Notes: a model not told the origin generated them from the letters alone. 64,000 bases of DNA from an uncultured Bacteroidales bacterium (GCA_902782465.1 CACZNH010000002.1:62001-126000); one strand, 5' to 3'; shown: positions 51,135 to 60,203, numbered from the stretch's first letter. Translations and numbers: made by a program.

Positions 51135-54100
51135 TTACCACCTTCCGTTCAGCATGTAGTCGATGAGGCGTGTCACGTCACCGATGGTCAACACGCCGTC
51201 CAGGTCGGTGTCGGCATTGGTCGTGCTTACTGGCATGGTATGATTGCCCAGCATCCAGTCGATCAATGCGGTTATATCGCCCACGTTCACCTCGCCGTCC
51301 ATGTCCACGTCACCGCGTACCACTTGAGGCTCGGGTGTCCATTTCTCGACAACGAGCTTGCCGCCAGTGAGATACAGTGTCAGGTTGTACTTGCCGGTTG
51401 CGATGCGGAAGGCGTTTTGTCCTGCAACGACGTTCAGTTCTTGTCCCAGTTGCGACTGGCTGATGAGCTGGTCCTTGCTGGTGGCGCCCATGCGGCAGCT
51501 GGCAATGGCATCCCAGTCGTCTGCATTGGTAGCCAGCGCCGTACTGAAGCTGAAGTAGCTGTATCCGCCGTAGGGGTCGACAAAGTCGATGGTAGCGGTG
51601 TACTTCTCGCCGTTGGTCGTTGTCATCTCGATGCCGTTGTTGGGAGCCCAACCCGTCTGGTTGATGTTACCCAGCACATACACCTTCTCAAAGCTGGCAG
51701 AGCCTGCACCGGCATACCTCTCGGTCATGTCGAGGTAGGTGTCGGCTGCGGAATAGCCGTAGGTGCTCAACTCGTTGTTGGGATAGATGAAGAAGGCATC
51801 GCGGGTCACGTTGATGGTCGACGTCTGGTTCTCAAAGCCGCCGTCACCGTTGTTGAAGATGACCGAAACGTGGTCAGCATCCACGTGCAGGCAATACCAC
51901 TCGATGTCGTTGAGGGTGACTTTGTCCAGGCTACTGATGGCCTTACCGGGCCAGGAGTTGCCGGTCACGCTGCCCTCGCTGGTCCATGCCCAGATGTGGG
52001 CATTGTTGGAGGTGGACTTCACATACACGTTGATGCCCGTCGTGGCGGCATCGGTGATGGTATAGACGTAGCTCTCGATGTTCTCCACCTGGTCACCGTT
52101 CAGGACGCCCACCTTGAGCGTGGTGCTCTCGTTGAAGGTGAAGTTGGTCGAGGCGCTGATGGCGGTGCTGCTGGTGGTGGGCTCGCTGCCGTCGATGGTA
52201 TAGACGAGCGTCGTGCCGCTCTTGCTGGGAGCGACGGTGAGGCTCACGTTGCCAACATAGTTGCCGGCAGCCTTGCTGACCACGGGATAGCCCAGGATGC
52301 TGCCATCCTTGCCCACGTGCTGCCAGTCGATGCCGTAGGTGATGTACAGAGCGTAACCATCGCCTGTTTGAACCGTTTCATAGCCATAAGGACATCCTGC
52401 AGCAACAGCGCCGCCGACCTGCAGGTACAGGTTGCCGCGTGTACCCTGGGTCTCCAGGATGTAACCGCCGTTGCTCTCCTGCTGCGTGAGGATGGCGCTC
52501 TGGTTGTGGACACCGGCAGCGCGACGAGCCTTGATGCAGTTATTGATTTCGTCGGTATAAACGAGATAGTGCTTGTAGAAGATACACGGTGTGCCAGGCA
52601 TCGCCAGGATAAAGGCGTTGGCGGGCATGATGTTTGTCTTCAGGCAGTCATAGTTGGTGTTTTGGCCCGTGTCGTGGTTGTCGACGAAGGTCACCGAGTA
52701 GCGCTGGTAATTGGGGTCAGCGGCAAGGCCCTTGTCGTTCAACGCGCTCCAGTTGCCGCTGGCAAAGGCGCTCTGCATCGGATACTTCAGCGCGAAGTCG
52801 AACACGGCGGTCTGGATGCGGTCGTCCTGCTTGGTCTCGTTGAGCCACCAGCGCAGGGTCTCAGGATTGCCGTCCCAGTACTCGCTCACCGAGAAGGTGG
52901 GCTCGCTGGCCTTGTTGTACAGGCCCACGTAGTAGCCTGCATAGCCCTTGCACATGTCGTAGCGGAAGCCGTCATAGCCCAATTCCTTCATCAGGTACTG
53001 CTGGTAAGTCTTGACGTTCTTCTGCACATTGGCGCTGGTGTGGTCCAGGTCACGGCTGCCGTCAAAGTCCTCGCCCTCGTCATTGGCGCCCGTGGCAGCA
53101 TAGCCTGCACCAACGCACTCATCGCTGCGGCAGATGTCGGCAAGCGTCCATGTCAATTTGTACTCCTCGCCGGTGACAGGACCGGTGACGGTCTCGTTGG
53201 CAAAGTCAACCCAGCCGCTCTTGCCGCTCTTGTGGTTGATGACCATGTCCATCAGCACACTGGTGTTGTGATTGTGGAAGGTCGAAATCATGTCGCGCAG
53301 CTGCTGCTCGGTGCCGAAACACGAGTTGTGCTTCAGCCAATAGACGGGCATATAGCCCATGCTCTGGCCGACGCCGTTGGCATCAACGCTGCCCGAGTTG
53401 GGTACCCACACAACGTCGAAGTACTGGCCCAGGTCTTGAGCCTGCTCGGTCAGCGTGGTCCAGCGGGTAGCATTGTAGCTGTCCCAATAGAAGCCCTGCA
53501 GCATCACGCCGCCATACATCGACGGCCAGCCCTTACCGCTGACAGTGCCGCCACCGCTGTCACGCGTGATGACGCAGGTGAGGGCGCTCACGTTGACAGT
53601 GATGGTATAGGTGCCGGCAGGAATGCGGAAGGCCACGTCGATGTTCACGCCCATCGGATTAAGCTGGATGGTGTTGCCCAGCATCGACGAGGTAACCCAG
53701 AAGTCAGTGCCCTCGTCAGCGATGGGCGACAGGCGGTAAGACCTGATGCCTTCCCAGTCGCTGCTGCTTTCAGCAAGCTTGGTTGTGAACGAGAAATAGC
53801 TCACGTTGGCATCCTCCTCGCTGTGCTCGCCGTTGAAGGTCACCTGGGCGGTAAACGTGTTGCCGTCGTTGCTGCTCATCTCCACACCTGTGTTGGGAGC
53901 CCAACTGTTGCCGCCAACCTCGCCCAGCATGTAGAGCTTGCCAGTGGTGGGGGTGACGGGGCCACTTCCATTGCCAGTGATTTTGAACCGTTTGTTGTTG
54001 GCGTCAAAGATGAATTCATACTCCGAACCGTCGCCTGTGAAGTAGTAAGCGCCATGGTCACCCGCCTTCTGGGCTGGAACCCAAGTGTCGGCAGCGACGT

Positions 54101-54368
54101 TCTGGTCACCGCTCGAGGGACCGTAGCGGTAGCTGCTGTTAAACGTGTCCCAACTGCTGCTGAGGCCGTCGGCAAACACAAAATACACCGTGCCATTGAT
54201 GGCAACACTGTAACTGTAAGTACCGTTACCCTGGTCTGCCATCTGCACGCCCTCGGCAAGTTGCCACTCGCCAAAGGGTCCGCTGCCAACGATATACATC
54301 GCGGCTCCCGCTTGCAGTGTCATGAGTGACACCACAAGCGCAATTAGAAATCTCAATGACTTTTTCAT
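51135..54368 (-). CDS. modular secreted GH13 alpha-amylase with starch-binding and dockerin-like domains
   Basis: A 1077-residue extracellular amylase. Signal peptide residues 1-22; N-terminal beta modules (about 23-285), including a SusE-like one (LYMLGEVGGNSWAPNTGVEM); GH13 barrel about 290-690 with catalytic Asp in YDGFRYDMCKGY (near 470), Glu in FSVSEYWDG (near 496) and Asp in FVDNHDTGQ (near 564); a chitobiase-C-like module (LVYTIDGSEPTTSS); a CBM26-like starch module (NAHIWAWTSEGSVTGNSWPGKAI); a second SusE-like module (VYVLGNINQTGWAPNNGIEM); and a dockerin-like pair at the end (GDVDMDGEVNVGDITALIDWML; TDLDGVLTIGDVTRLIDYML). It would cut starch at the surface. It stands alone, not in a Sus operon. 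Confidence 0.9.
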   Translation of the reverse strand: MKKSLRFLIALVVSLMTLQAGAAMYIVGSGPFGEWQLAEGVQMADQGNGTYSYSVAINGTVYFVFADGLSSSWDTFNSSYRYGPSSGDQNVAADTWVPAQKAGDHGAYYFTGDGSEYEFIFDANNKRFKITGNGSGPVTPTTGKLYMLGEVGGNSWAPNTGVEMSSNDGNTFTAQVTFNGEHSEEDANVSYFSFTTKLAESSSDWEGIRSYRLSPIADEGTDFWVTSSMLGNTIQLNPMGVNIDVAFRIPAGTYTITVNVSALTCVITRDSGGGTVSGKGWPSMYGGVMLQGFYWDSYNATRWTTLTEQAQDLGQYFDVVWVPNSGSVDANGVGQSMGYMPVYWLKHNSCFGTEQQLRDMISTFHNHNTSVLMDMVINHKSGKSGWVDFANETVTGPVTGEEYKLTWTLADICRSDECVGAGYAATGANDEGEDFDGSRDLDHTSANVQKNVKTYQQYLMKELGYDGFRYDMCKGYAGYYVGLYNKASEPTFSVSEYWDGNPETLRWWLNETKQDDRIQTAVFDFALKYPMQSAFASGNWSALNDKGLAADPNYQRYSVTFVDNHDTGQNTNYDCLKTNIMPANAFILAMPGTPCIFYKHYLVYTDEINNCIKARRAAGVHNQSAILTQQESNGGYILETQGTRGNLYLQVGGAVAAGCPYGYETVQTGDGYALYITYGIDWQHVGKDGSILGYPVVSKAAGNYVGNVSLTVAPSKSGTTLVYTIDGSEPTTSSTAISASTNFTFNESTTLKVGVLNGDQVENIESYVYTITDAATTGINVYVKSTSNNAHIWAWTSEGSVTGNSWPGKAISSLDKVTLNDIEWYCLHVDADHVSVIFNNGDGGFENQTSTINVTRDAFFIYPNNELSTYGYSAADTYLDMTERYAGAGSASFEKVYVLGNINQTGWAPNNGIEMTTTNGEKYTATIDFVDPYGGYSYFSFSTALATNADDWDAIASCRMGATSKDQLISQSQLGQELNVVAGQNAFRIATGKYNLTLYLTGGKLVVEKWTPEPQVVRGDVDMDGEVNVGDITALIDWMLGNHTMPVSTTNADTDLDGVLTIGDVTRLIDYMLNGRW

Positions 54369-54459
54369 AATTATGATTAGAGTTAAAATGATATGTGAAT
54401 TATTGGTTATTCAGATGGTGAAAAACAGGCAGCAAGGGCCTGATTCGGTTCTTCAACCC

Positions 54460-54467
54460 CAAAATTA
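54460..54467 (-). promoter_or_regulatory. possible -7 box of the amylase gene
   Basis: Minus-strand TAATTTTG gives a leader of about 85-90 nt before the ATG at 54368. Confidence 0.4.
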
Positions 54468-54561
54468 ATGAATCTATCCACATGATTGATGTAACTTCTT
54501 TTTCGGATACAAAAAAAAACAACGCAAACGATTGCATGCTCGCATATTAGAAAAAAATCAC

Positions 54562-54569
54562 TACCTTTG
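54562..54569 (+). promoter_or_regulatory. -7 box of the BspA-like LRR gene
   Basis: TACCTTTG, 24 nt before the ATG at 54594. Confidence 0.55.
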
Positions 54570-54593
54570 CCCTAATCAAACATAATAACACAA

Positions 54594-56969
54594 ATGGCAA
54601 TGAAATATCTCGTTAGTATTGCAATTCTGTTGGAATACATGCTAGGTATGGCAGCCTCAGCTCAAAGCTTTGAGGCCGACGGCATCTATTTCACTATCGA
54701 CGGCGACCATGCCTGCGTCACCAGTGGTGCCGTTTCATATAGTGGCGACGTGGCCATTCCTGAAGCTGTCGTCTGTGGCGACAAGACCTATGCGGTAACG
54801 GTTATCGGTCACTCGGCATTCCGTAACTGTACGGCGTTGAAAAGTGTAAATATCCCTTCCACCATCACTACCATCGGTGAACATGCCTTTGCCGGATGTA
54901 CGGCAATTGACAGCGTGGAAATCAACGACTTGGCAGCATGGTGCGGCATCTGTTTCGAGTCACGATTGTCCAATCCCTGCTATCTGGCGCATCGCCTCTT
55001 TCTGAATGGTGAGGAAATCATCGACCTGACTGTCCCTGACACGGTCACTACGATTGGCTCCTATGCTTTTGCCGGCTGCACGAGCCTCGGCAGCGTTGTC
55101 ATCCCCGCCAGTGTCGAGGACATCGGTGCTTCGGCCTTTGCGGGTTGTCCTGAACTCGCTGCTATCACAGTGGCTGCCGACAATCCTGCCTATGACTCGC
55201 GTGACAGTTGCAATGCCATCATCAGGACGGCCACTGGAACCCTGATTGCAGGATGCCGTAACACCGTTATTCCGAACACGGTGACCGCCATCGGTGACTG
55301 GGCTTTCAGTGAATGTGCCACGCTCAGGAGCATCACTATCCCCAATTCGGTTACTTCCATCGGGCTTGAGGCATTTTACCGCTGTGCCGACCTCATCAGC
55401 GCCTTCATCCCCAATTCGGTCTTCACAATCGGCTACCAGGCATTCTACGGCTGCTCGTCGCTCAGGAGTGTTAACATCCCTGCATCGGTGAGGGGCATCG
55501 CCTCGTCGGCATTCGAGTTTTGTCCGTCAATTACCAGCATGACGGTAGCGAGCGGCAACAGGCAGTATGATTCCCGCAACGACTGCAACGCGATTATCGA
55601 GAAGGCCGAAAACCGCCTGATTGCAGGCTGCATGAACACGGTTATCCCCAATACGGTCACAGCCATCGACGACTATGCCTTCTCGGGGTGTTCCGAACTC
55701 GCGGCTATCGAGATTCCCGCTTCGGTGACCCACATCGGTGATTATGCTTTCAGGGCCTGTTCCAAACTGCGCTCTGCTATTCTTCCTGAATCCCTTTCTG
55801 TAATCGGTGCTTCGGCATTTTTTGACTGCTCGGCACTCAGCAGCATCAGCATTCCCGCCCAGGTATCGTCAATCGGTGCCTTCGCCTTCGAGCACTGTCC
55901 AGCCCTAATCAGCATCACTGTAGACAGCGGCAACGTGACATATGATTCCCGCCACGACTGCAACGCCATTATCGAGACGGCTACGGGCAGATTGATAGCT
56001 GGCTGCATGAACACGACCGTTCCGGCCACAGTTACCTCAATCGGTGAGAACGCATTCAGCGGGTGCTACATGCTCACGGGCATCACTCTTCCCAAGTCGG
56101 TGACCGTTATCGGTGACTATGCTTTCACGGGATGCTCATCGTTGGCCGACATCAACATTCCCAGTTCGGTGACGGCTATCGGTTACGCCGCTTTCAACGG
56201 CTGTTCGGCACTTACCAGCCTGGATATTCCCAACTCCGTCGCTGCCATTGGACCTGCTACCTTTGGCGGTTGCGTGTCGCTCACTAGCATCACCTTGCCC
56301 AAGTCTGTCACGACCATCGGTGACCATGAGTTCTATGGCTGCGTGTCACTCGTCAGCGTGGTGATGCCCAAGAATGTGACATCTATCGGCACTGCCGCTT
56401 TCTATGGATGCGCCTCGCTTGAGTCGCTCCATCTCCCTTCGGCACTAACTGCCATTGGCTCTGCTGCCTTTAGCGGCTGCACGGCGCTCAAGAGCATCAG
56501 TATCCCCGGTTCGGTCACCCGAATCGGACATGCTGCCATCCGTAATTGCCCTTCACTGTCTTCTATCACTGTGGCTGACGCCAATGCCAAGTATGACTCA
56601 CGTCAGGGTTGCAATGCCATCATCGAGACGGCTTCCGGAACCTTGATAGCCGGCTGCAGGAAGACGGTCATCCCAGGCTCGGTGAGGGAAATCGGCTATT
56701 CGGCCTTTGACGGCTGCACTTCACTGACGGCCATCACGTTACCCGACGCCATCATCCGCATCGGCAAAAAAGCCTTTAGTGAATGCACGGGTTTGAAGAC
56801 CGTCACCACCCGGATAACAGACCCCACTCAGGTCGCTGTCGCACACGATGCCTTCAAGCTGACCTCAGGTGACTATTCCCGTCGCACCCTGCGCGTCCCC
56901 GCCGGTACGGCCTTAGTTTACCAATCTATCGTCCCTTGGAACGAACATTTCGGCACTATTGCTGAATAA
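54594..56969 (+). CDS. BspA-like leucine-rich repeat surface protein
   Basis: A 791-residue secreted protein with an N-terminal hydrophobic signal (about residues 3-24), built almost wholly of BspA/LRR_5 repeats of the form IPxSVTxIGxxAFxGCxxLxSI. Four copies of a longer insert (YDSRxxCNAII followed by LIAGCxxT) fall near residues 200, 330, 460 and 665. It ends with a short beta cap (RRTLRVPAGTALVYQSIVPW) and, unlike the 45113 gene, no dockerin-like tail. Such proteins bind extracellular matrix or other bacteria. A second ATG two codons in is an alternative start. Confidence 0.88.
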   Translation: MAMKYLVSIAILLEYMLGMAASAQSFEADGIYFTIDGDHACVTSGAVSYSGDVAIPEAVVCGDKTYAVTVIGHSAFRNCTALKSVNIPSTITTIGEHAFAGCTAIDSVEINDLAAWCGICFESRLSNPCYLAHRLFLNGEEIIDLTVPDTVTTIGSYAFAGCTSLGSVVIPASVEDIGASAFAGCPELAAITVAADNPAYDSRDSCNAIIRTATGTLIAGCRNTVIPNTVTAIGDWAFSECATLRSITIPNSVTSIGLEAFYRCADLISAFIPNSVFTIGYQAFYGCSSLRSVNIPASVRGIASSAFEFCPSITSMTVASGNRQYDSRNDCNAIIEKAENRLIAGCMNTVIPNTVTAIDDYAFSGCSELAAIEIPASVTHIGDYAFRACSKLRSAILPESLSVIGASAFFDCSALSSISIPAQVSSIGAFAFEHCPALISITVDSGNVTYDSRHDCNAIIETATGRLIAGCMNTTVPATVTSIGENAFSGCYMLTGITLPKSVTVIGDYAFTGCSSLADINIPSSVTAIGYAAFNGCSALTSLDIPNSVAAIGPATFGGCVSLTSITLPKSVTTIGDHEFYGCVSLVSVVMPKNVTSIGTAAFYGCASLESLHLPSALTAIGSAAFSGCTALKSISIPGSVTRIGHAAIRNCPSLSSITVADANAKYDSRQGCNAIIETASGTLIAGCRKTVIPGSVREIGYSAFDGCTSLTAITLPDAIIRIGKKAFSECTGLKTVTTRITDPTQVAVAHDAFKLTSGDYSRRTLRVPAGTALVYQSIVPWNEHFGTIAE

Positions 56970-56983
56970 TGGATAAATTTCAC

Positions 56984-56991
56984 TACCTTTG
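56984..56991 (+). promoter_or_regulatory. -7 box of the HAD phosphatase gene
   Basis: TACCTTTG, 21 nt before the ATG at 57013 and 15 nt after the previous stop. Confidence 0.55.
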
Positions 56992-57012
56992 TCCCAAAAA
57001 TAGTGAGACGAC

Positions 57013-57681
57013 ATGAAGAAGCTGGTGATTTTTGACCTGGACGGCACGCTGCTCAACACCATCGAGGACTTGGGGCAGGCCGCCAACTACGCGTTGGAGC
57101 GCAACGGCTATGCGACACACAGCATGGCGAGTTACCCCTATTTTGTGGGCAACGGCGTGCGCCGCCTGATGACGCGTGTGCTGCCCGAGGATGCCCGTGA
57201 CGACGAGACGGTGGACCGCGTGCTGGGCGACTTTCTGGAGTACTATGACGAGCACTGCATCGACTACACCAAGCCTTATAATGGCATGCCCGAGCTGCTG
57301 CAGGACCTGCGAGACCTGGGCGTGACGATGGCCGTGGCCAGCAACAAGTACCAGAAGGCGGTGGATAAAATCATTCCCCACTTCTTCCCTGATATACCGT
57401 TCGTTGCCATCGAGGGACACCGCGAGGGCGTGAACGTCAAGCCAGACCCCAGCGTGGTGTTCGCCATCCTGGCTAAGGCGGGCGTTGCCAAAGCCGATAC
57501 GCTCTACGTGGGCGACAGCGGCGTGGACATGGAGACGGCACGCCGTGCCTGCATCGACTCGGTGGGCGTGACATGGGGGTTCCGCAGCAAGAAGGAACTC
57601 GTTGAATACTATGCCGACGTCATTGTGGGCAACCCCGTGGACATTCTCTCCATCGTCGAGGACGGCATCAAAATCTCTTGA
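57013..57681 (+). CDS. gph: HAD-family phosphatase, phosphoglycolate phosphatase-like
   Basis: A 222-residue cytosolic HAD hydrolase. Motif I is IFDLDGTLLNT (residues 4-14, nucleophile Asp), a helical cap covers about 17-85, motif II is VASNK, and motif IV is YVGDSGVDMETARRA with a Lys-containing HREGVNVKPDP as motif III. This order and length fit Gph/PGP-type phosphatases, but substrate choice in this family is broad. It is followed by an ACTGACAACTGAAA repeat array and the AspT-type transporter. Confidence 0.8.
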   Translation: MKKLVIFDLDGTLLNTIEDLGQAANYALERNGYATHSMASYPYFVGNGVRRLMTRVLPEDARDDETVDRVLGDFLEYYDEHCIDYTKPYNGMPELLQDLRDLGVTMAVASNKYQKAVDKIIPHFFPDIPFVAIEGHREGVNVKPDPSVVFAILAKAGVAKADTLYVGDSGVDMETARRACIDSVGVTWGFRSKKELVEYYADVIVGNPVDILSIVEDGIKIS

Positions 57682-57746
57682 AAACTGACAACTGAAAACT
57701 GACAACTGACAACTGAAAACTGACAACTGACAACTGAAAACTGAAA
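57682..57746 (+). repeat. ACTGACAACTGAAA tandem word array
   Basis: About five near-identical ACTGACAACTGAAA or ACTGACAACTG units fill the whole gap between the HAD phosphatase stop and the transporter ATG. The same word precedes prfA at 7940-7973. Confidence 0.8.
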
Positions 57747-57750
57747 AAAC

Positions 57751-59436
57751 ATGAACTGGTTCACTGAATTATTCATCGGTAACAGTGTTGCACACACGCT
57801 GCTCATCTACGCTCTGGTTATAGCCATCGGAGTGCTTTTGGGCAAAGTTAAAATTTTCGGAATTTCCCTCGGGGCGACTTTCGTCCTGTTTTGTGGCATT
57901 TTAGTCGGCCACCTCGGTGTGGAAGTCGATCCATCGACACTCAAGTTTATCCAGGAATTTGGCCTGATTCTGTTCATCTTCTCCATCGGTTTGCAGGTGG
58001 GACCGAGCTTTTTCTCGTCATTCAAGCGTGAGGGTATTCAGCTCAACGGCATTGCCATGCTAATCGTGGCACTGAACGTCGTGGTGGCCTTTGCCATCTA
58101 TCTCATAGCGGGCAATATCACCATCACCGACATGGTGGGCGTGATGAGCGGTGCCGTGACCAACACGCCAGGTCTGGGTGCTGCACAGCAGGCGATAATC
58201 GAGACCATGGGCGACCGTGCCGGAGACATCAACGGCTCGATGTCGCTGGGTTATGCCGCAGCCTATCCCTTGGGCGTTATCGGCATCATCCTGTCGATGG
58301 TGCTGCTGAAGGCGTTTTTCCGCATCAATGTTGACAGCGAGGTCGAGGAGATTGAGCGCGAGAAGGAAGACAGCCAGCTCAAGCCCCACGTCATCACCTA
58401 TCAGGTGACCAACAAGCTCATCTTTGACAAAACAGTGACGCGCCTGCATGCCATCATCGACCACAACTTCACCATTTCTCGCCTCAAGCGTGCCGACGGC
58501 ACCGTCGAGATTCCGCAGGGAGAGACCATTATCCACCAGGACGACGTGCTGCGCATCGTCATGAGTGCCAACGACCAGGACATTTTTGACGCTATCATCG
58601 GCCCCCATGTCGATTTTGACTGGCAGGTGGAGACAAGCCCCAAGGGTATCGTGAGCAAGCGAATTGTCATTACCAATAACGAGCTCAACGGCCGCAAAAT
58701 CGGCTCTATCCGCCTGCACGAGGGATACAAGGTCAACGTCACCCGCGTCTATCGTGCCGGTGTCGAGCTGTTGGCCAGCCCCAACCTGTCGCTGCAGGTG
58801 GGCGACCGCCTCACTGTCGTCGGACGTGAAGAGGATGTGGACCGCCTGGGTAAGCGCATGGGCGACTCCTACAAGCGCTTGGAGCATCCCAACCTGTTCA
58901 CCATGTTTATCGGCATCTTCCTGGGTATCATCGTGGGCTCCATTCCATTCATGCTGCCTGGCATGTCGGTGCCCATGAAACTCGGTCTCGCCGGAGGTCC
59001 CCTCATCGTCGCCATCCTCATCGGACGTTATGGCCACAAGGCGCGCCTCGTGACCTATACCAGCACCGCTGCCAGCCTGATGCTGCGAGAGTTGGGACTT
59101 TGCCTCTTCCTTGCCTCGGTGGGCCTTGCTGCTGGCGGTAAGTTTGTAGAGACTATTTTGAGCGCAAACGGTGCCTTGTGGGTGCTCTACGGCTTCCTCA
59201 TCACCATCATTCCGCTTATTATCGCTGTCATCGTGGCACGTGGCAAGATGCACCTCAACTACTGCACCATCATGGGACTTGTCTCGGGTGCTACCACCGA
59301 TCCGCCTGCTTTGGGCTACGCCAACACCACCGCCGGCAACGACGCTCCCGCCGTAGCCTACGCTACCGTATATCCCCTGACGATGTTCATGCGCGTCCTT
59401 ATCGCCGAACTCATCATCATCTTCGCCGTCGCCTAA
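57751..59436 (+). CDS. AspT/YidE/YbjL-family transporter with two TrkA-C domains
   Basis: A 561-residue inner-membrane protein. An N-terminal block of about five helices (residues 15-190) and a C-terminal block (about 380-560) carry the paired family motifs (GxxxxxTNTPGLGAAQ about 132-146 and GATTDPPALGYAN near 515-527). Between them are two TrkA-C ligand-binding domains (about 205-290 and 295-375). The family exchanges small anions such as aspartate and alanine; no substrate is known for YidE-type members. The gene is preceded by the ACTGACAACTGAAA repeats rather than a clear promoter box. Confidence 0.83.
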   Translation: MNWFTELFIGNSVAHTLLIYALVIAIGVLLGKVKIFGISLGATFVLFCGILVGHLGVEVDPSTLKFIQEFGLILFIFSIGLQVGPSFFSSFKREGIQLNGIAMLIVALNVVVAFAIYLIAGNITITDMVGVMSGAVTNTPGLGAAQQAIIETMGDRAGDINGSMSLGYAAAYPLGVIGIILSMVLLKAFFRINVDSEVEEIEREKEDSQLKPHVITYQVTNKLIFDKTVTRLHAIIDHNFTISRLKRADGTVEIPQGETIIHQDDVLRIVMSANDQDIFDAIIGPHVDFDWQVETSPKGIVSKRIVITNNELNGRKIGSIRLHEGYKVNVTRVYRAGVELLASPNLSLQVGDRLTVVGREEDVDRLGKRMGDSYKRLEHPNLFTMFIGIFLGIIVGSIPFMLPGMSVPMKLGLAGGPLIVAILIGRYGHKARLVTYTSTAASLMLRELGLCLFLASVGLAAGGKFVETILSANGALWVLYGFLITIIPLIIAVIVARGKMHLNYCTIMGLVSGATTDPPALGYANTTAGNDAPAVAYATVYPLTMFMRVLIAELIIIFAVA

Positions 59437-59446
59437 GGTAAGATTA

Positions 59447-59542
59447 ACGACAATAAAGACAAGAAAAACTAATAGTAAATCCTGATTGACAATTTTGTCA
59501 ACCTGATGTCAAGAAAATTGTTTTTCTTGTCTTTCTTGTCGT
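59447..59542. repeat. 96-nt inverted repeat after the transporter gene
   Basis: The 23-nt arms (59447-59469 and 59520-59542) are complementary with one mismatch; they contain GACAATAAAGACAAG and its complement. Inside is a small perfect hairpin (TTGACAA with TTGTCAA at 59486-59501). It may be the transporter terminator. Confidence 0.75.
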
Positions 59543-59554
59543 TTAAATAAAAAA

Positions 59555-59578
59555 CTTAGCGTCTTAGCGTCTTAGCGT
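59555..59578 (+). repeat. three tandem CTTAGCGT octamers
   Basis: Three exact tandem CTTAGCGT units end 13 nt before the ruvC -7 box (59592-59599), so they overlap the expected -33 region. Confidence 0.7.
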
Positions 59579-59591
59579 GAGGCATTTTTAC

Positions 59592-59599
59592 TATCTTTG
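59592..59599 (+). promoter_or_regulatory. -7 box of ruvC with very short leader
   Basis: TATCTTTG, with only 8 nt to the ATG at 59608. The box overlaps an in-frame GTG at 59599, which rules that codon out as start. Confidence 0.5.
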
Positions 59600-59607
59600 T
59601 GGTTGAT

Positions 59608-60174
59608 ATGGATAAGCAGTACCAAAATATCATCATCGGCATCGACCCGGGCACCAATGTCATGGGTTATGCCTTGTTGGGCGTCAACGGTAAGAAGCCC
59701 GAGCTCATCATCATGGGCGTCTTGCAGCTGAGCCGCATGGAGGACCATTACATGCGCCTGCGCCACATCTATGAGCGCGTGAGTGGCGTCATCGACGAGT
59801 ATCTGCCTGATGAGATGGCCATCGAGGCGCCTTTCTACGGCAAAAACGTCCAGTCGATGCTCAAACTGGGCCGCGCCCAGGGCGTTGCGATGGTCGCAGC
59901 CCTCAATCGCGAGATTCCCATCATCGAGTATGAGCCGCGCAAAATCAAGATGGCCATCACGGGCAATGGTGCCGCCAGCAAGGAACAGGTGGCATTGATG
60001 CTGCAGCGCACCCTAGGCATTGACGAGTCCCGGATGCCCGCCCTGCTCGACGCCACCGACGCCCTCGCCGCCGCCCTATGCCATTTCTACGAGCGCACCA
60101 AGCCCTTCCAGACCAAGGGCACCAAATCCTGGAAATCCTTTATCGCCCAACACCCCGACCGTGTGAAAAAATAG
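59608..60174 (+). CDS. ruvC: Holliday junction endonuclease RuvC
   Basis: A 188-residue nuclease that cuts Holliday junctions together with RuvAB. Catalytic acids are in [16 protein letters not shown] (Asp near residue 11), [25 protein letters not shown] (Glu near 68) and [14 protein letters not shown] (Asp pair near 148-151). Length is slightly above the usual 160-180 because of a basic C-terminal tail ([20 protein letters not shown]). Start chosen at ATG 59608 because the GTG at 59599 lies inside the -7 box. No ruvA or ruvB neighbours are seen. Confidence 0.93.
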   Translation: MDKQYQNIIIGIDPGTNVMGYALLGVNGKKPELIIMGVLQLSRMEDHYMRLRHIYERVSGVIDEYLPDEMAIEAPFYGKNVQSMLKLGRAQGVAMVAALNREIPIIEYEPRKIKMAITGNGAASKEQVALMLQRTLGIDESRMPALLDATDALAAALCHFYERTKPFQTKGTKSWKSFIAQHPDRVKK

Positions 60175-60203
60175 TAATTGTTGAAAAGTATTTTGCCTTC
60201 TTT

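Noticed and set aside
51240..54329. Open frame of over 1000 codons on the plus strand opposite the amylase gene
   Set aside because: It is the antisense shadow of a G/C-rich gene: no family motifs, no signal peptide or promoter, while the minus strand encodes a complete GH13 enzyme.
7940..57746. CRISPR array reading of the repeat words
   Set aside because: Repeats are direct tandem words with no spacers, and no cas genes are present.
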